The notes under the pieces: model-generated
What the model saw: only the letters and a program-made list of their open reading frames with translations
Told to the model about the DNA's origin: nothing
The model's database searches: none
Made by a program: the position numbers and the translations under genes
In this document: positions 1-11,187 of the stretch, in pieces
How positions within the stretch are numbered: position 1 is the first letter of the stretch
Layout of the letters: each line of letters starts with the position of its first letter
Assembly (NCBI GenBank): GCA_016946835.1
Contig: JACVTC010000011.1
Span: forward strand, 1,979,501-2,043,500
Reading direction: 5' to 3'
Length of the DNA stretch: 64,000 nucleotides
Source of the DNA: Neocallimastix lanati (nom. inval.)
Lineage: Eukaryota > Neocallimastigomycota > Neocallimastigomycetes > Neocallimastigales > Neocallimastigaceae

Positions 1-1568
1 ATTAAAGATACTATTAAAGCTGTTGAGGAATTATATAAAAAGAAAAATATAAGATCTGTTAATGGTGTTAATGCATTTATTAAAGATTCACCAATTGGTG
101 TTATTTTATGTTCTTCACCGTTTAACTATCCATTTAATGGTAATTAAAACTTGAAAATAACTTTGGAATTTAGAATTTCAATTAATATATATTTTAATTT
201 TAAATTTTATCTTATCTTTTAGAAACATATACTACTTTGATTCCAGCTTTGATTATGGGTAATACAGCTGTTATGAAATTGCCTAATTATGGTGTTGTAT
301 GTCATTATCTTACGTATCAATTATTTAAAGACATTTTCCCAGCTGGTGTTATTAATATTGGTATACTTAATTTAAATATTACTAAAAAATTAATATATAT
401 ATATTTTTTTTTCATAATTAAAAAATAAAATTAATAATAAGTAGTATAATATGTACATATATATATATATATATATATAATTATTAGTTACTGGTGAAGG
501 ACCAAATACATTAAAACCAATTATGGAGACAGGACTTGTTGATATTTTCGGTTTTATTGGAACTTCAAAAGCTGCTTCTGCTATTATTAAATATCATCCA
601 AAGCCAAACGCACTTAAACTTTGCTTGGGTTTGGAAGCAAATAATGTTGGTGTTATTTTGGAAGATGTTAATATTAAAAAAATTATTCCTGAAGTAGTTT
701 CTGGATGTCTTTCTTATAATGGTCAGCGTTGTACTGCATTAAAAGTATTATTAGTACATGAAAATATATGTGAAGAATTTATAAAAGAATTTTCTGATGC
801 TGTTGACAATTTGAAACTAGGCATGCCATGGTAATAAATAATAAATAATAAATAATAAATAATAAATAATATAATAATTATAAGTAAATTAAATTAATAA
901 TAATAAATAATACAAATTTATAATAATAATGATTTTATAATAAGGGAAAAATCTGTTAAAATTACACCATTACCAGAAAAAAATAAACCAAAATACATTG
1001 AGGACTTAGTAGAAGATGCCTTAAAATATGGTGGATCAATTTGTAACAAAAAAAGAGGTGGTATTATTGACAGATCTATTGTATCACCAATTGTTATTAG
1101 AGATGCTAAATCATGCATGAGAGTCGTTCAAGAAGAACAATTCGGACCAATTATTCCAGTTATGAAGTGGTCATCAATTTCAGAGGTTCAAGAATTTGTT
1201 ATGAGTTCTCATTATGGACAACAAGCTGCAATTTTCGGTGAAAATCCAGATTTAATTGCTAAGGCTGTTGATTGTTTTGTTTTCAATGTTGGTCGTGTAA
1301 ATATTAATTCTCAATGTCAAAGGTATATATAATAAAAATTATATTTATTTTTTTATACAAATTTTTTTTTTTTAATTATTAAATTAAATTTATATTATTT
1401 AGAGGACCTGATGTTCTTCCGTTTACTGGTAGAAAAGATTCTGCTCAAGGAACTTTAAGTGTAACTGATGCTCTTAAAGTTTTTTCAATTCCAAGTGTTG
1501 TTGCCATTAAATCAAAAGAAGCTGAGTTATTCAATAAAGTTAGCCAAAAATCAAAATTCTTATCATGA
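1..1568 (+). CDS. GAPN: NADP-type non-phosphorylating glyceraldehyde-3-phosphate dehydrogenase (GAPN-like ALDH), 5'-partial, 5 exons
   Basis: This is an aldehyde dehydrogenase of the GAPN type, which oxidises glyceraldehyde-3-phosphate directly to 3-phosphoglycerate and makes NADPH in the cytosol. I read exons 1-139, 223-360, 488-830, 945-1322 and 1403-1568. All have GT...AG borders and the phases join to give 387 codons ending in TGA. The family is about 480-500 residues, so roughly 100 N-terminal residues lie left of the window. Visible motifs are [23 protein letters not shown] (general-base Glu region), [11 protein letters not shown] (catalytic Cys), [10 protein letters not shown], and the tail [24 protein letters not shown] read across the last splice in two parts. 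That tail is typical of bacterial/algal GAPN and not of ordinary ALDHs. No frame damage is seen, so it looks functional. NADP preference is inferred from the family. A bacterial or algal origin is possible but untested. Confidence 0.88.
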
Positions 1569-2554
1569 AAATTAAATTTTTAAAAAATATTTCTCATTAC
1601 TATTAATTTATTACAAAGAATATATGAAAACTTTCCAAAATAAAAATAATTTTATGTAGAAAACAAAATAAATATATATAAAAAAAAATTGATATATATA
1701 TATAAATATATAAATATATAAATAATCAAAATAATTAAATAAAGATAAAGTAATAAAAATATCAACGCGATAGTGTTATTATTAAAAATAATCGGTAGTA
1801 ATATACAATAAAATAAATAAAATTATCAATGATCATTATAATATTTTTTTTTATAATTCAAAATCTTATATAACCTTGAATATTAATTCTGAATAATTTC
1901 TAATACAAAAAATTAAAAGATTAAAATAAAATAAAAATTAAAATTATATTCAAAATTAAAAAAAAAAAAAAAAAAAAATAATAATTATAATAATTATATT
2001 CATGTATAAAACTATGAAAAATAAAATTAATAATTAAAAGCATGTATAAACGTGTAAATTCAATTGTAATTCTTTACGATATTTTAAATTTATAAATAAA
2101 AAAAAAAAAACTCAATAACAAATTTAAATTCTATTTAATTATTTTTAATTTAATATTTCAATAATTTTTATATTTATATCAATCATAATAATATTTTTAT
2201 TTATATTAATATTTAATATTTTAAATCATGTAAATTGTAAATTATTTACCTTAATTTATTTATTTTTAAAAATAAAATTAATTGTTTATTCCATTTATAT
2301 ATGTATATGATTTTTTAAAAAAAAAAGAATGTAAAAAAAAAATGTTTAAATAATTAACTATTTCATAAATGTATATAATGTTTTTTAAAAAAAAATAAAA
2401 TTAAATATACAGTAATAATAATAAATTTTTTTTTATTTAAAATATTTTTAAAAGGTTAAAATACACCTTTTTTGATATCAATAATATATTTTATAATATA
2501 TCCTATTTTTATATCTGTAATACCATATTGACTGTCTCTATATATCATATTTAG
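1569..2554. other. AT-rich spacer
   Basis: No gene is seen between the end of the GAPN-like gene and the polymerase fragment. The stretch holds A/T homopolymers (for example around 1957-1978) and short AT repeats. A slightly less biased patch near 1765-1795 contains CAACGCGATAG but has no reading frame or RNA fold that I recognise. Confidence 0.6.
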
Positions 2555-4380
2555 TTAAAGACTAGCCATAGAAAATGCATGCTCTAAAAATGTTTCATCA
2601 ATGTCTGGCTTATTCGTACTAAATGGGTAATAATATATCTCCTCATTGGTGTAGTTATGAACTACTCCTTGTTCATCGTATACTAAATTTTCCATACTTT
2701 TAATAAGCTCTCTTTGTAAATACCCTGTAGATGATGTATTAAGAGAAGTAGAAATAATACTTGCACTACCATATTTTGAATGAATAAATAATTCTTTTGC
2801 TGTTAATCCTTAGGAATAGGACCTTTTAATATAACAAACTGGTAAAATAACTTGAACTCCAACCGACATCAATATTTGAATAACATTATCCACATTTATT
2901 TTAGATCCACTGTTAATGATATTAGTTAAAATTATTATCGATGGATTTCACTAATTCTGTAAGGTCACAATATTTGCGAAAAACTTGATTCTTAAACTCA
3001 ATTATAATTTTCAAATTTATTTTGATTTTCTATCAATCAGTCAAGATTTAACAAAGGTATGGGATCCATTTTATTTAAGATACTATCCATTATGGGAAGA
3101 TATGATTCTCTTAATTTATCATTTACCATACAATCAGCAATAGAAATAGTAATAACATATGAAAGATTATACACATGAACCATACGTTTAACATCCCACA
3201 TAATTTTTAAATAGAATTCATTACCATAATTTGAAATAGCATAAAGTAAAATAGTTTGCTTTTTATCGCTGATAACACCTAGTAATATTCCTTTATCTAC
3301 GATCAATTTACCTTCATGATCATGTAAAGTAAGCGTTCTAGGAAGTAATAAAGATAATAGGTGAGCATATGGGATATCCGTACTATTCATACGCGATTTG
3401 TAGTATTTACAAAATTTTTTCCAATCACTATCGGGAATGCTCAATTTATCGCATATTTTTTTAACAATATCAATATCAATAATTTCTTTATTAAGTGTCA
3501 TATTATAAATTCCGGTTAAAGTATCTTGTATAAATTTGATCATAATAGAAACATTTTTAAATGATCTGATATTATTTTCAATATTTAATTTTGTGGCCAA
3601 CTCTTCTTTAGCTTCTTCACCTGGTAACCAAAAAATGTTCATCTCGTCACCGTCAAAATCAGCTTGAAAGACATTGGCAATAAGTGGATTGATCTGAATG
3701 GTTCGACAGTTACTTAGACGAGAATGAACGTCTAAGATTGAAGTAGTTTGAAGTGTAGGTTGTCTATTGATGATAACAAAGTCATTGGTTTTATGCCCAT
3801 AGGAAATAAAGGAATCAGTAAAGACTTTAGGAATTAATACTACATCTAAAGGGATATCAATATTTGGTACGATAACACTTCGAAGACAGAAGTTTTGACG
3901 TTTAGCTAAACACATACTTCGGAAAATACCATTTTTTCCTGATAAAATCTGTTTAATATAATTTCAATTAGCATCCTCAACAGAATCGTTTTTACTACGA
4001 ATACCTAAAAATTTTCTTATATAAATTATACCCACGTAAAATATAGACGGACTTAATTAAATATCCATTTTGATATTGGTAGTTGAGATCTAATACAAGT
4101 TGATATAATGTTGTTACATTATTATGAATCGTAATGTTACTAGAATCTAGAATAGATGGTCTCATATTGATTGGTAAAACTGGAATATTTTTGATAAACG
4201 CATTAAGTAAATGATTTTGAAGCTCCGGTTTTTTTGAAAAGTTTGCCGAACGAATTTCTTCGTACATTTGCTTGATTGATAATGTTTCCCTATCAAAAGT
4301 GAAAGAATATTCTGAAATATTCTTTGACTTTTTTTCAAATTTTTTGGAATACTTGGATTTATTGGATGAAAGTATATCTT
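2555..4380 (-). pseudogene. Fossil of a divergent, virus-like DNA-directed RNA polymerase largest subunit (RPB1/beta' homolog)
   Basis: The minus strand encodes central parts of an RNA polymerase largest subunit. The active-centre segment, at about 3.0-3.9 kb, carries INRQPTL and the metal-binding signature ADFDGDEMN. At about 2.55-2.95 kb is a bridge-helix/trigger-loop-like stretch with GYLQRELIKSMENL. A further piece at about 4.0-4.4 kb resembles the region before the active centre. The N-terminal clamp and C-terminal parts are absent. The copy is broken, with about three or more interruptions, and covers well under half of a normal subunit. No introns are apparent. Sequence around the signature is far from host Pol I/II/III (FWLPGEEAKEE follows it), which suggests a nucleocytoplasmic large DNA virus or a cytoplasmic linear-plasmid source. 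Endogenised giant-virus genes are known in several early-diverging fungi. No capsid or other viral gene is visible nearby. The source and age are inference: reading frames are still long, so it is decayed but not ancient. Confidence 0.72.
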
Positions 4381-5190
4381 AACAAATCTAAAAAACTAAA
4401 ATTATTGAATATATATTGTGTAACAATTAAATAAATTTACACCAATGAAATAAATTTTTTTGTTTAAAGAAAAATAAATTTATAATACATGATTTAATTT
4501 TTTTATTCAAATCTAAAAAAAAAAAAGTTTTAAATCAATATAATAATATTATATTAAAAAAATTTAATTTAGATTAGAGAATAAGTATCTTTAAGAAAAA
4601 AGTTTTTTAATTTAAAAATTATTATTAATATTATTTATTTTTTTTTATTTTGAAATAAAATATTAATTACAAATAAATAAATTTTTTTTTTTTTAAAAAA
4701 AGAAATAAATTTAAATTTTTAAAAAATCTTTTACTATTTTAGCATTTAATATCATTTTTATTTTATTCAATTTTTTTTTTTTTAAATTATCAATTTCTTT
4801 TTTTTTAATTTTATTTCATTTTTTATAATTTATTTTAACTTATTTTATTGATTTATTTATTTATTACTTTTTTTTGACTTTTATAAAAACATTTTTATAA
4901 ATTTATTAGGTAATAGTTCAAAAATACTATATCTAAAATATCTATGGAATCTATTGTTATAATTATAATTTATATTGAATAAATTATAATTTTTTTTATT
5001 ATTTTAACATTTATTTTTTATTTTACTTTTTTAATTTTTTTTAATATAATTTTTTTTATATTATATTTAATTTTTATTTTTTATTGCTTTTAATAGATAG
5101 AATTATATTTATTTTTTATATAATATATCATTTTTATAAAACTTTAATAAATAAAGATTTAAAAATTCATTTATCAAACTAATTAAATTT
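4381..5190. other. AT-rich spacer
   Basis: The stretch is almost pure A/T with T-rich tracts such as 4682-4694 and 4770-4782. No gene, repeat unit or RNA fold is supported. Confidence 0.6.
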
Positions 5191-6550
5191 TTATTTGTAT
5201 AAACCATACTTTGGTTGACATCCATTTCTACAATGGTCACTGGATGTACTACAATAACCCCATTTACTGCAGAATTTATCACCATATTGTTCGCCACATT
5301 AATCGTGAGAGCCGTAGCATAACCCAAATTCACTTTGACATTTTGATCCACAATGAGCATCCGAAATGTCACAATAGCCATATTGACTTCAACATTGTTT
5401 ATCATTAAGACACTTTCCATAATTTTCGCCACAACGACCGCCATCATTACATCTACCATAACTGGCTTGACATCTAGTGCCACAATAGTCTTTCGAAGTT
5501 CCACAATTTAATACAACATTCACCTTTTGAACATGATTTATTGTTAAAATCTTTACCACAACGATAGCTAGTATTTATAGTAGGAGATGGAGATTTTGCA
5601 GTAGTAGTAGTAGTAGTAGTAGTAAACTTTTTGGTAGGGTTTGAATTTAGCATAATCCAAATCTGATCTTCATTAATTTCATAATCACAATCATAAAATT
5701 TTACTTGCAACTTTGATAGAAGAAAATATGAGAATTTCCAAGACATAAACTTTCTGATAATTTATTAGTGATAATTCCATCATTTCTACGATAACGCAAA
5801 ATATCATTTGCATCACACTTACCCATCATTACTTTAGAATTATCATTATCAGAAACTCTTAAACATAAATCCAAATTACTTTTTGATTTGAAGAAAGTTT
5901 CCCCTTTAGTACTTGCAACATACCATTGATAATTATCTATATTATTACACTTTTCATAAGTTGGAATTTCATCTTCATATTCAGGAGCATATAAACATTT
6001 CTCAGTGTTATCATTGTATATCTACATTGGTTTAGATGTTGGAGTAGTATTTATTGTTGTAGTGGTAGTAGTAGTCATGGTCGTGGCATTGATTTTTTTT
6101 GTAGGTTTTTTATATGATATTTCCCAAAATATTTTTTTATTATATCTATCACATTTAGTTAGCCTTAAAAATTCTTCATCCCTTAAATCATCAATAGCAC
6201 TTATACACATATTATCACTTTTGATAAATTTTGATACTTCATCATATTTCATAAGAGCATTTTCGTCACACTTTGCTAATATGATTTGATCGTCAACATA
6301 GGATATACAAAATTCTTTATCAGAGGCAGACATGAAATAAATGCCATCATCATCTTCACCAATATACCACAATACTATTATTACAATAATCGTATGTTAT
6401 TGGTTCATCTGAATAACCTGAAGCATATAAACAGCTATCTAAATATTCAATGTATATCCAGACAGACACTTTATTATTGCCTTTTAAATCTTGAGGTAAA
6501 GCATTAATTTTATTTAAGACATTTACGATAATAAATATTCCTAAAATCAT
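5191..6550 (-). pseudogene. Decayed secreted protein: two lectin-like modules plus about three CBM18 chitin-binding domains
   Basis: Reading right to left, an ATG at 6550 opens a hydrophobic leader (ILGIFIIVNVLNKINA). Two copies follow of a module of about 110 residues with the pattern CLYA...C...W, LC...KCD, CIS/CLG...C...W. That three-part CL/C/W pattern resembles a ricin-B beta-trefoil lectin. Thr-rich linkers follow (GTA-rich codons near 5598-5623 and 6052-6085). The last 380 bases encode hevein-type CBM18 repeats: RCGKDFNNKSCSKGECC, then RCGENYGKCLNDKQC, then CGEQYGDKFCSKWGYC, ending at TAA 5191-5193. The gene is broken: frame changes lie near 6365, 5720 and 5515, and in-frame stops near 6021 and in two CBM18 units. 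CBM18 binds chitin and is abundant in gut-fungus secreted proteins. The lectin assignment is inference. The gene at 7726-8834 carries the same module. Confidence 0.75.
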
Positions 6551-7261
6551 TTAATTAATAATTTTATCTAAATTTATTATTTTAAAAATCATTTTATAAT
6601 CACGATTAAATATTAGATTTTATATTGAAGACAGAGATAGGAGATTTTATTTATTATAAAAACTTTATATTATTTAAAATATAAATAGTTTTGTTCTATT
6701 ATGTGAAATACGTTTTTTTAATGGATTAATTATATTATGTAAGTCATATTAAAATAGAATAAAAATATAATTAAATATTTATGAATTTTTATACTAAAAT
6801 AAAGTTGAACAAAATATTAAAAAGTAAATTAATAATTATTTTTTTTTTATTATTATTTTTTCTTTTTTTTTTTATTATTTTATTTATAATAATAATATTA
6901 TTTAATATTTCATATTTTTTTTATGTAAGGTTACATAAGCGTCTAAACGATTAATTCTTTGAAATTTAATTAAAATAAAGATATTTCTTTTAAATTATTG
7001 GTAAATAACGTTTGTAGACAATGTATACAATTTAAATAAATAAGCAGAAAAAAACAAAAAACAAAAAACAAAAAAATAAAATAAAATAAAATAATTAAAT
7101 ACCCCCAATAAAAACATATTCAATATATTTTATCTAGTTTTAAAAAAATATCTTTTTTTGTTTTATAAAAATATTTCTTTAATTTTTAACTTCCAGTATA
7201 TAGTATAATATTACATGTAATAGATATTATTTTTATTTATTAAACTTTTTTATTATAATTT

Positions 7262-7302
<41 letters not shown>

Positions 7303-7570
7303 TTTTAATTTGAGGATTATTTAAAAAAATTTTTTTTATAATACCTTTTAAACACTATTTATTTGCTTATTTTTATATTTTATATATATATATATTATTA
7401 TTATTTATTATTTAATTAATATATATATATATATATATTTTTTTTAAACTTTTATTTTTTAAATTTTTATATTTTATATTCTTATTTTTTAATATTTTTA
7501 TTTTTTTATTTACTAATTATTTATTTATTATTATTATTATTTTTTTTTTTTGAACTATTTTTATTATTAA

Positions 7571-7609
<39 letters not shown>

Positions 7610-7725
7610 TAATTAATATTATAAGGTATTAGTATAACATTATTTATTTTTGTAGAAATAAAAACAACTAAATATATTAATTCAATATTCAATTAATTTG
7701 ATATAGAAGATATATCAGATATAAA
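6551..7725. other. AT-rich spacer with long T tracts
   Basis: Long T runs lie at about 7264-7296 and 7578-7608, with AT dinucleotide patches near 7381-7436. The patch around 6925-6960 (GGTTACATAAGCGTCTAAACG) is the only less biased sequence, and I see no gene in it. Confidence 0.6.
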
Positions 7726-8834
7726 TTACCACATTTGCTTTTCATCATGTCTATTACAACTACTTAGCCTTACTTCATATTGAGAATAAGGATCATCATT
7801 ATCATCAATACCGCTAAGACATTTATTACTGCTTTTTATAGATTTTGATGCTTTAATATATTTCAAAATAGCCTTTTCATCACATTCACCTAATGTCATT
7901 CTATTTTTAATAGCTCTCATGCATAAATTATGTTTAGCTGCAGATACAAAATAGGTATTACCATTAATTTTCTCAAAATACCATTTATATTTATTATGAT
8001 CGAAGCAATCTTCATAAGTTATAGGTTCATTTTTAAAACCATTAGCATATAGACATTTATTATAGTATTTATTATATAACCAAACCGCATTTGACTTAGG
8101 ATTAAATGAATTAGTTGAGGTATATTTTCTGTAACCGTTCCATAAGTTGAAGAACGCGTAATTCCATTAGAGTCTGATATACTGTATTGTTTTTCAATAG
8201 ACCCTGTTATAATAGCATTACATACAACATTACATCCCTTACAATTATTCACTGCACTACATTTAGTAATCCCGGATGGAATATTATTAAAAATATTTTT
8301 GTCAATATTTATTATATTACCTAATGCATATCTAACATTCGCAGCATCAACACCTATTGTTAAATTTTTGTGATAAGGATTAAATCCTGGATTGATACTC
8401 GTTAATGGAATACAACGTTTCTTTGAATTTTGTAATTTATCATATATACTATTAATATAATCCTCTGATAATTTTTTAAAGTCTGAATCTAATAATGTAT
8501 TATTCCCTCTAAAGAAATTTTTTTCTTCCTTTTCTTCACTTATATTCTCTACTTCTCTTTTTTGAATTTTAGATTTGGATATATCAAAATACAATCCCAT
8601 ACTATTAACAATTGTATTATTACCACAAAATGAAACACCATACCAAGTTGGTCCTAAGAATTTAGCATATTCTTCAATGGTTTTTGCATATACCGTATTT
8701 CCTTTATCATCAATATATATGGGATCATAAATTTTTATGACCCCTTCTGAATTATATGGGCAAAATTCTTTAGCTTTATTTGTTAAAGTAATTTTAATGA
8801 ATAGAATAAAAGTTAGCAATACAATTGACTTCAT
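7726..8834 (-). pseudogene. Secreted protein with novel N-terminal domain and one lectin-like module, single frameshift
   Basis: ATG at 8834 starts a signal peptide (MKSIVLLTFILFIKITLT). A domain of about 220 residues that I do not recognise follows (FCPYNSEGV, GPTWYGVSFCGNNT, KCSAVNNCKGCNVVCNA), with a dibasic IQKREV site near residue 90. Near 8115 the frame shifts by one base. In the new frame a clean lectin-like module continues: VWLYNKYYNKCLYANGF, then the GECDEKAILKY region, then CLSG and SSCNRHDEKQMW, ending at TAA 7726-7728. This matches both modules of the gene at 5191-6550, so the two are paralogs in tandem. Apart from the frameshift no stops were seen, so inactivation is recent, or the frameshift could be a sequencing error. 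A LINE inserted about 50 bp upstream of the ATG may have disturbed its promoter. Confidence 0.7.
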
Positions 8835-8872
8835 TTCAATTATTAATTAATTTTTTTTTTTAAATCTTAAAT

Positions 8873-8881
8873 AATTCGGAT

Positions 8882-8884
<3 letters not shown>
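8873..8884. repeat. Target-site duplication, 3' side of LINE insertion
   Basis: AATTCGGATAAT here is repeated exactly at 9383-9394. Between the copies lies a 5'-truncated LINE with its poly-A tail (poly-T on this strand) starting right after this copy. This is the expected arrangement for target-primed reverse transcription. Confidence 0.85.
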
Positions 8885-8925
<41 letters not shown>

Positions 8926-9382
8926 CTAGGAATAAACTTTATTTAATAATATTTTTTTAAAAAATACATGAAGTTTAAATACATGAAATTTTTTTTTTTT
9001 ATATTAATATTAAAAAACTACGTTATGAGATTCGAGGACGAAATGGCCTCTAACTCTTCCCATTCATCGAAGATAACTCCATGTGGATGAAAATTATCAT
9101 TCGAATCTGTATCAGAATTTCTTCTTTGCCTTATCGTTACGACGTCGACGCTCTTGACAACGGTAGGTCTAACACTATACAAATCGATCATGGTGTAAAA
9201 ATCATCAATCACAATAGGCATAACGTTAGTAAGGAATTCCGCAAGCCCCACAAAATATGAAATCGGGAAAGAAGACTCGTTCGAAGGTGATTGAAAAATA
9301 TTATTAATAAATCGCCTTCTTTCCCTTTCCCCCGAGCCGATCTTTAAGATTTCAAATACTGCATTTCCGCCAAGAAGGAGAC
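8885..9382 (-). mobile_element. 5'-truncated LINE (non-LTR retrotransposon) 3' end, with poly-A and 12-bp TSD
   Basis: The element lies on the minus strand. It starts abruptly beside the TSD and encodes only the C-terminal end of the LINE protein: LLLGGNAVFEI, then ISYFVGLAEFLTNVMP, then TVVKSVDVVTIRQRR, then DTDSNDN and GVIFDEWEELEAISS, stopping at 9018. A 3' UTR with two CATGTATTT motifs and AATAAAGTTTATTCCTAGTCT precedes the poly-A tract of about 35-40 bases. The same C-terminal domain and 3' end occur at 44.8-45.7 kb and 50.1-50.5 kb. The open reading frame here is intact over 120 codons, so the insertion is fairly young. It lies about 50 bp upstream of the start codon of the secreted-protein gene ending at 8834. 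Confidence 0.85.
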
Positions 9383-9394
9383 AATTCGGATAAT
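9383..9394. repeat. Target-site duplication, 5' side of LINE insertion
   Basis: Second copy of AATTCGGATAAT, at the truncated 5' end of the minus-strand LINE. It fixes the insertion boundary to the base. Confidence 0.85.
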
Positions 9395-9738
9395 AAATCA
9401 TTTTATATTATTATATTTTATACATGAAAATATTTTTAAAATTTTATAATTTATTTTTTAGAATTTGATATTTAATTTACGATTAAATATCAAACTATGT
9501 TTGTTACTATTAAAAATATTAAATAAAGTAAAAGTTGATAAAATTTTAAACGGTATATTAATTTATATAATGTTAGTGAACCAGCAAAATGAATTTTTAA
9601 ATAATAGCAAATTATAATATTTTCTTATTTTATTAAATACTTCTTAAAAAGTAAAACCTTTTAAAAATACTAACTATTATTTTTAAATAAATTCATTATA
9701 TTTTATTTTAATATAATTCATTTCTTTATTTAAATAGT
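9395..9738. other. AT-rich spacer
   Basis: No gene, RNA fold or repeat was recognised in this stretch. Confidence 0.5.
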
Positions 9739-11187
9739 TTAGTATATATAACTATTAAAAATAGGATTTGGTGTATTTTTAAGTAATTGGAAAATGTAAT
9801 TTTCAACATACAAATCATCTTCATTATAAGGATCTTTTTCCCATATATAATATGTTATTTTATTATCCATCAATTCTAAATATCTATTATTTTCTAATAA
9901 AAATTGTATTAAATGTTTGTTGTAATTATTATGTAATAATGAAATGATACAAGTTAACGAATTAGGAAAAGTTCCATTTCACTAGTAGTATCGAATTTCG
10001 AATTAAAAATATACATTGGATCGTCCAATATTTTATTTAATTCATTGTTATTTAATAAATAATTATTAACAAAATTTAACTTATTTAAATAATCATTATC
10101 AACGTCTTCTTCTCTATCACTATAGAAATCTAAAAGATCATATTTATTTAAAGTATTATATTTTTTAGGTTTTTTTAATTTAATAAATTCTTCAGCAAAG
10201 TCATAAATCGGTTTATCATTCTTGATATTACTCCATAATAATCGTATATATTTTTTGTTTTTATTTTCATTTTTATTTATTATTTTATAATTAAATTTAT
10301 CATTATAATTAAAATTGTTTCTATCAAAAATAGCACTACGCCAAGAATAATTAATTTTTAATTCAAGAAATGATTTAATACCCATATCAGTAAATACAAC
10401 ATTAATAAATTCTTCTGAAAATTTATCATTACAAGTTACATATAAAGTATTTGGTTTAAAAAATTTATTTTTATATTTTTTTATAATATCGAAAGGAAAA
10501 AATAATGGAATGTTAATATCTTGAGTATTATCATAATCATTACTAATATCCGAAAAATTGTTGGATAAATAGTTTAATAATTTTACACTACGACAACGAT
10601 TGTCTTTGAAAATACTGTTAAGTGCAAAAACAGAATATTTGGATTTAGATTGTTTTTCTAAAAAATAATCATTATCTTTACTTAAAAATTCTGATATTTC
10701 AAATTGTGTTGACAAAACTGAAGAATATATATGAAATAAATTATATAATTCAATATTTATATAATTATATTTATATAAATATATTAAAGTCATTTCATAA
10801 CCTAAATATTTTGATAGTAATATAAAATTTTCATTATTATCTTCATTTAGAAATTTATCTATTAAAAAATTATTAATAATAAGTAACTTAAATATAGTGT
10901 CAGGATAACTATTATTATAAGGAAATATATTAAAATTATTTTTCATCTGTTTACGGGTATCGCAAAAATTAATAAATTTTATATTGCTTAATATTATCTA
11001 TTCTAAAATACTGACTAGCTAATAAACTTATTTCTATTACACATTCATGATTTTTTATCTTATTATAGTTAAATAAAGGTTCATATAAATAAATTCCTTT
11101 TCTAGCTATTTCTAATAAGCGTTCAGGATTACATGTTGAAACTAGTTCTTAATAAAATAAATTTGTATTTTTTTCTAGTTTATTCAT
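9739..11187 (-). pseudogene. Broken gene for an Asn/Leu-rich protein of unknown family
   Basis: From a possible ATG at 11187 the minus strand reads MNKLEKNTNLFY, a TAA, then ELVSTCNPERLLEIARKGIY and HECVIEISLLASQYFRIDNI. It then shifts frame into a 330-codon open segment (9954-10946). Near 9978 it shifts again into TCIISLLHNNYNKHLIQFLL and ends IFNSYIY-stop at 9739. So there is one early stop and at least two frameshifts in an otherwise coherent protein of about 470 residues. The ending (helical pairs with LIQFLLENN) is reminiscent of the degenerate ankyrin-like proteins common in gut fungi, but I cannot assign a domain. No signal peptide, cysteine pattern or membrane segment is seen. Confidence 0.6.

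Noticed and set aside
2555-4380. Reading the polymerase fragment as a host Pol I/II/III gene
   Set aside because: Residues around ADFDGDEMN and the bridge helix differ too much from eukaryotic nuclear polymerases, and no host-type introns are apparent.
5109-5504. 131-codon minus-strand frame and a plus-strand frame at 5211-5408
   Set aside because: Both are out-of-frame shadows of the CBM18 repeats, which read correctly in another frame with all cysteines aligned.
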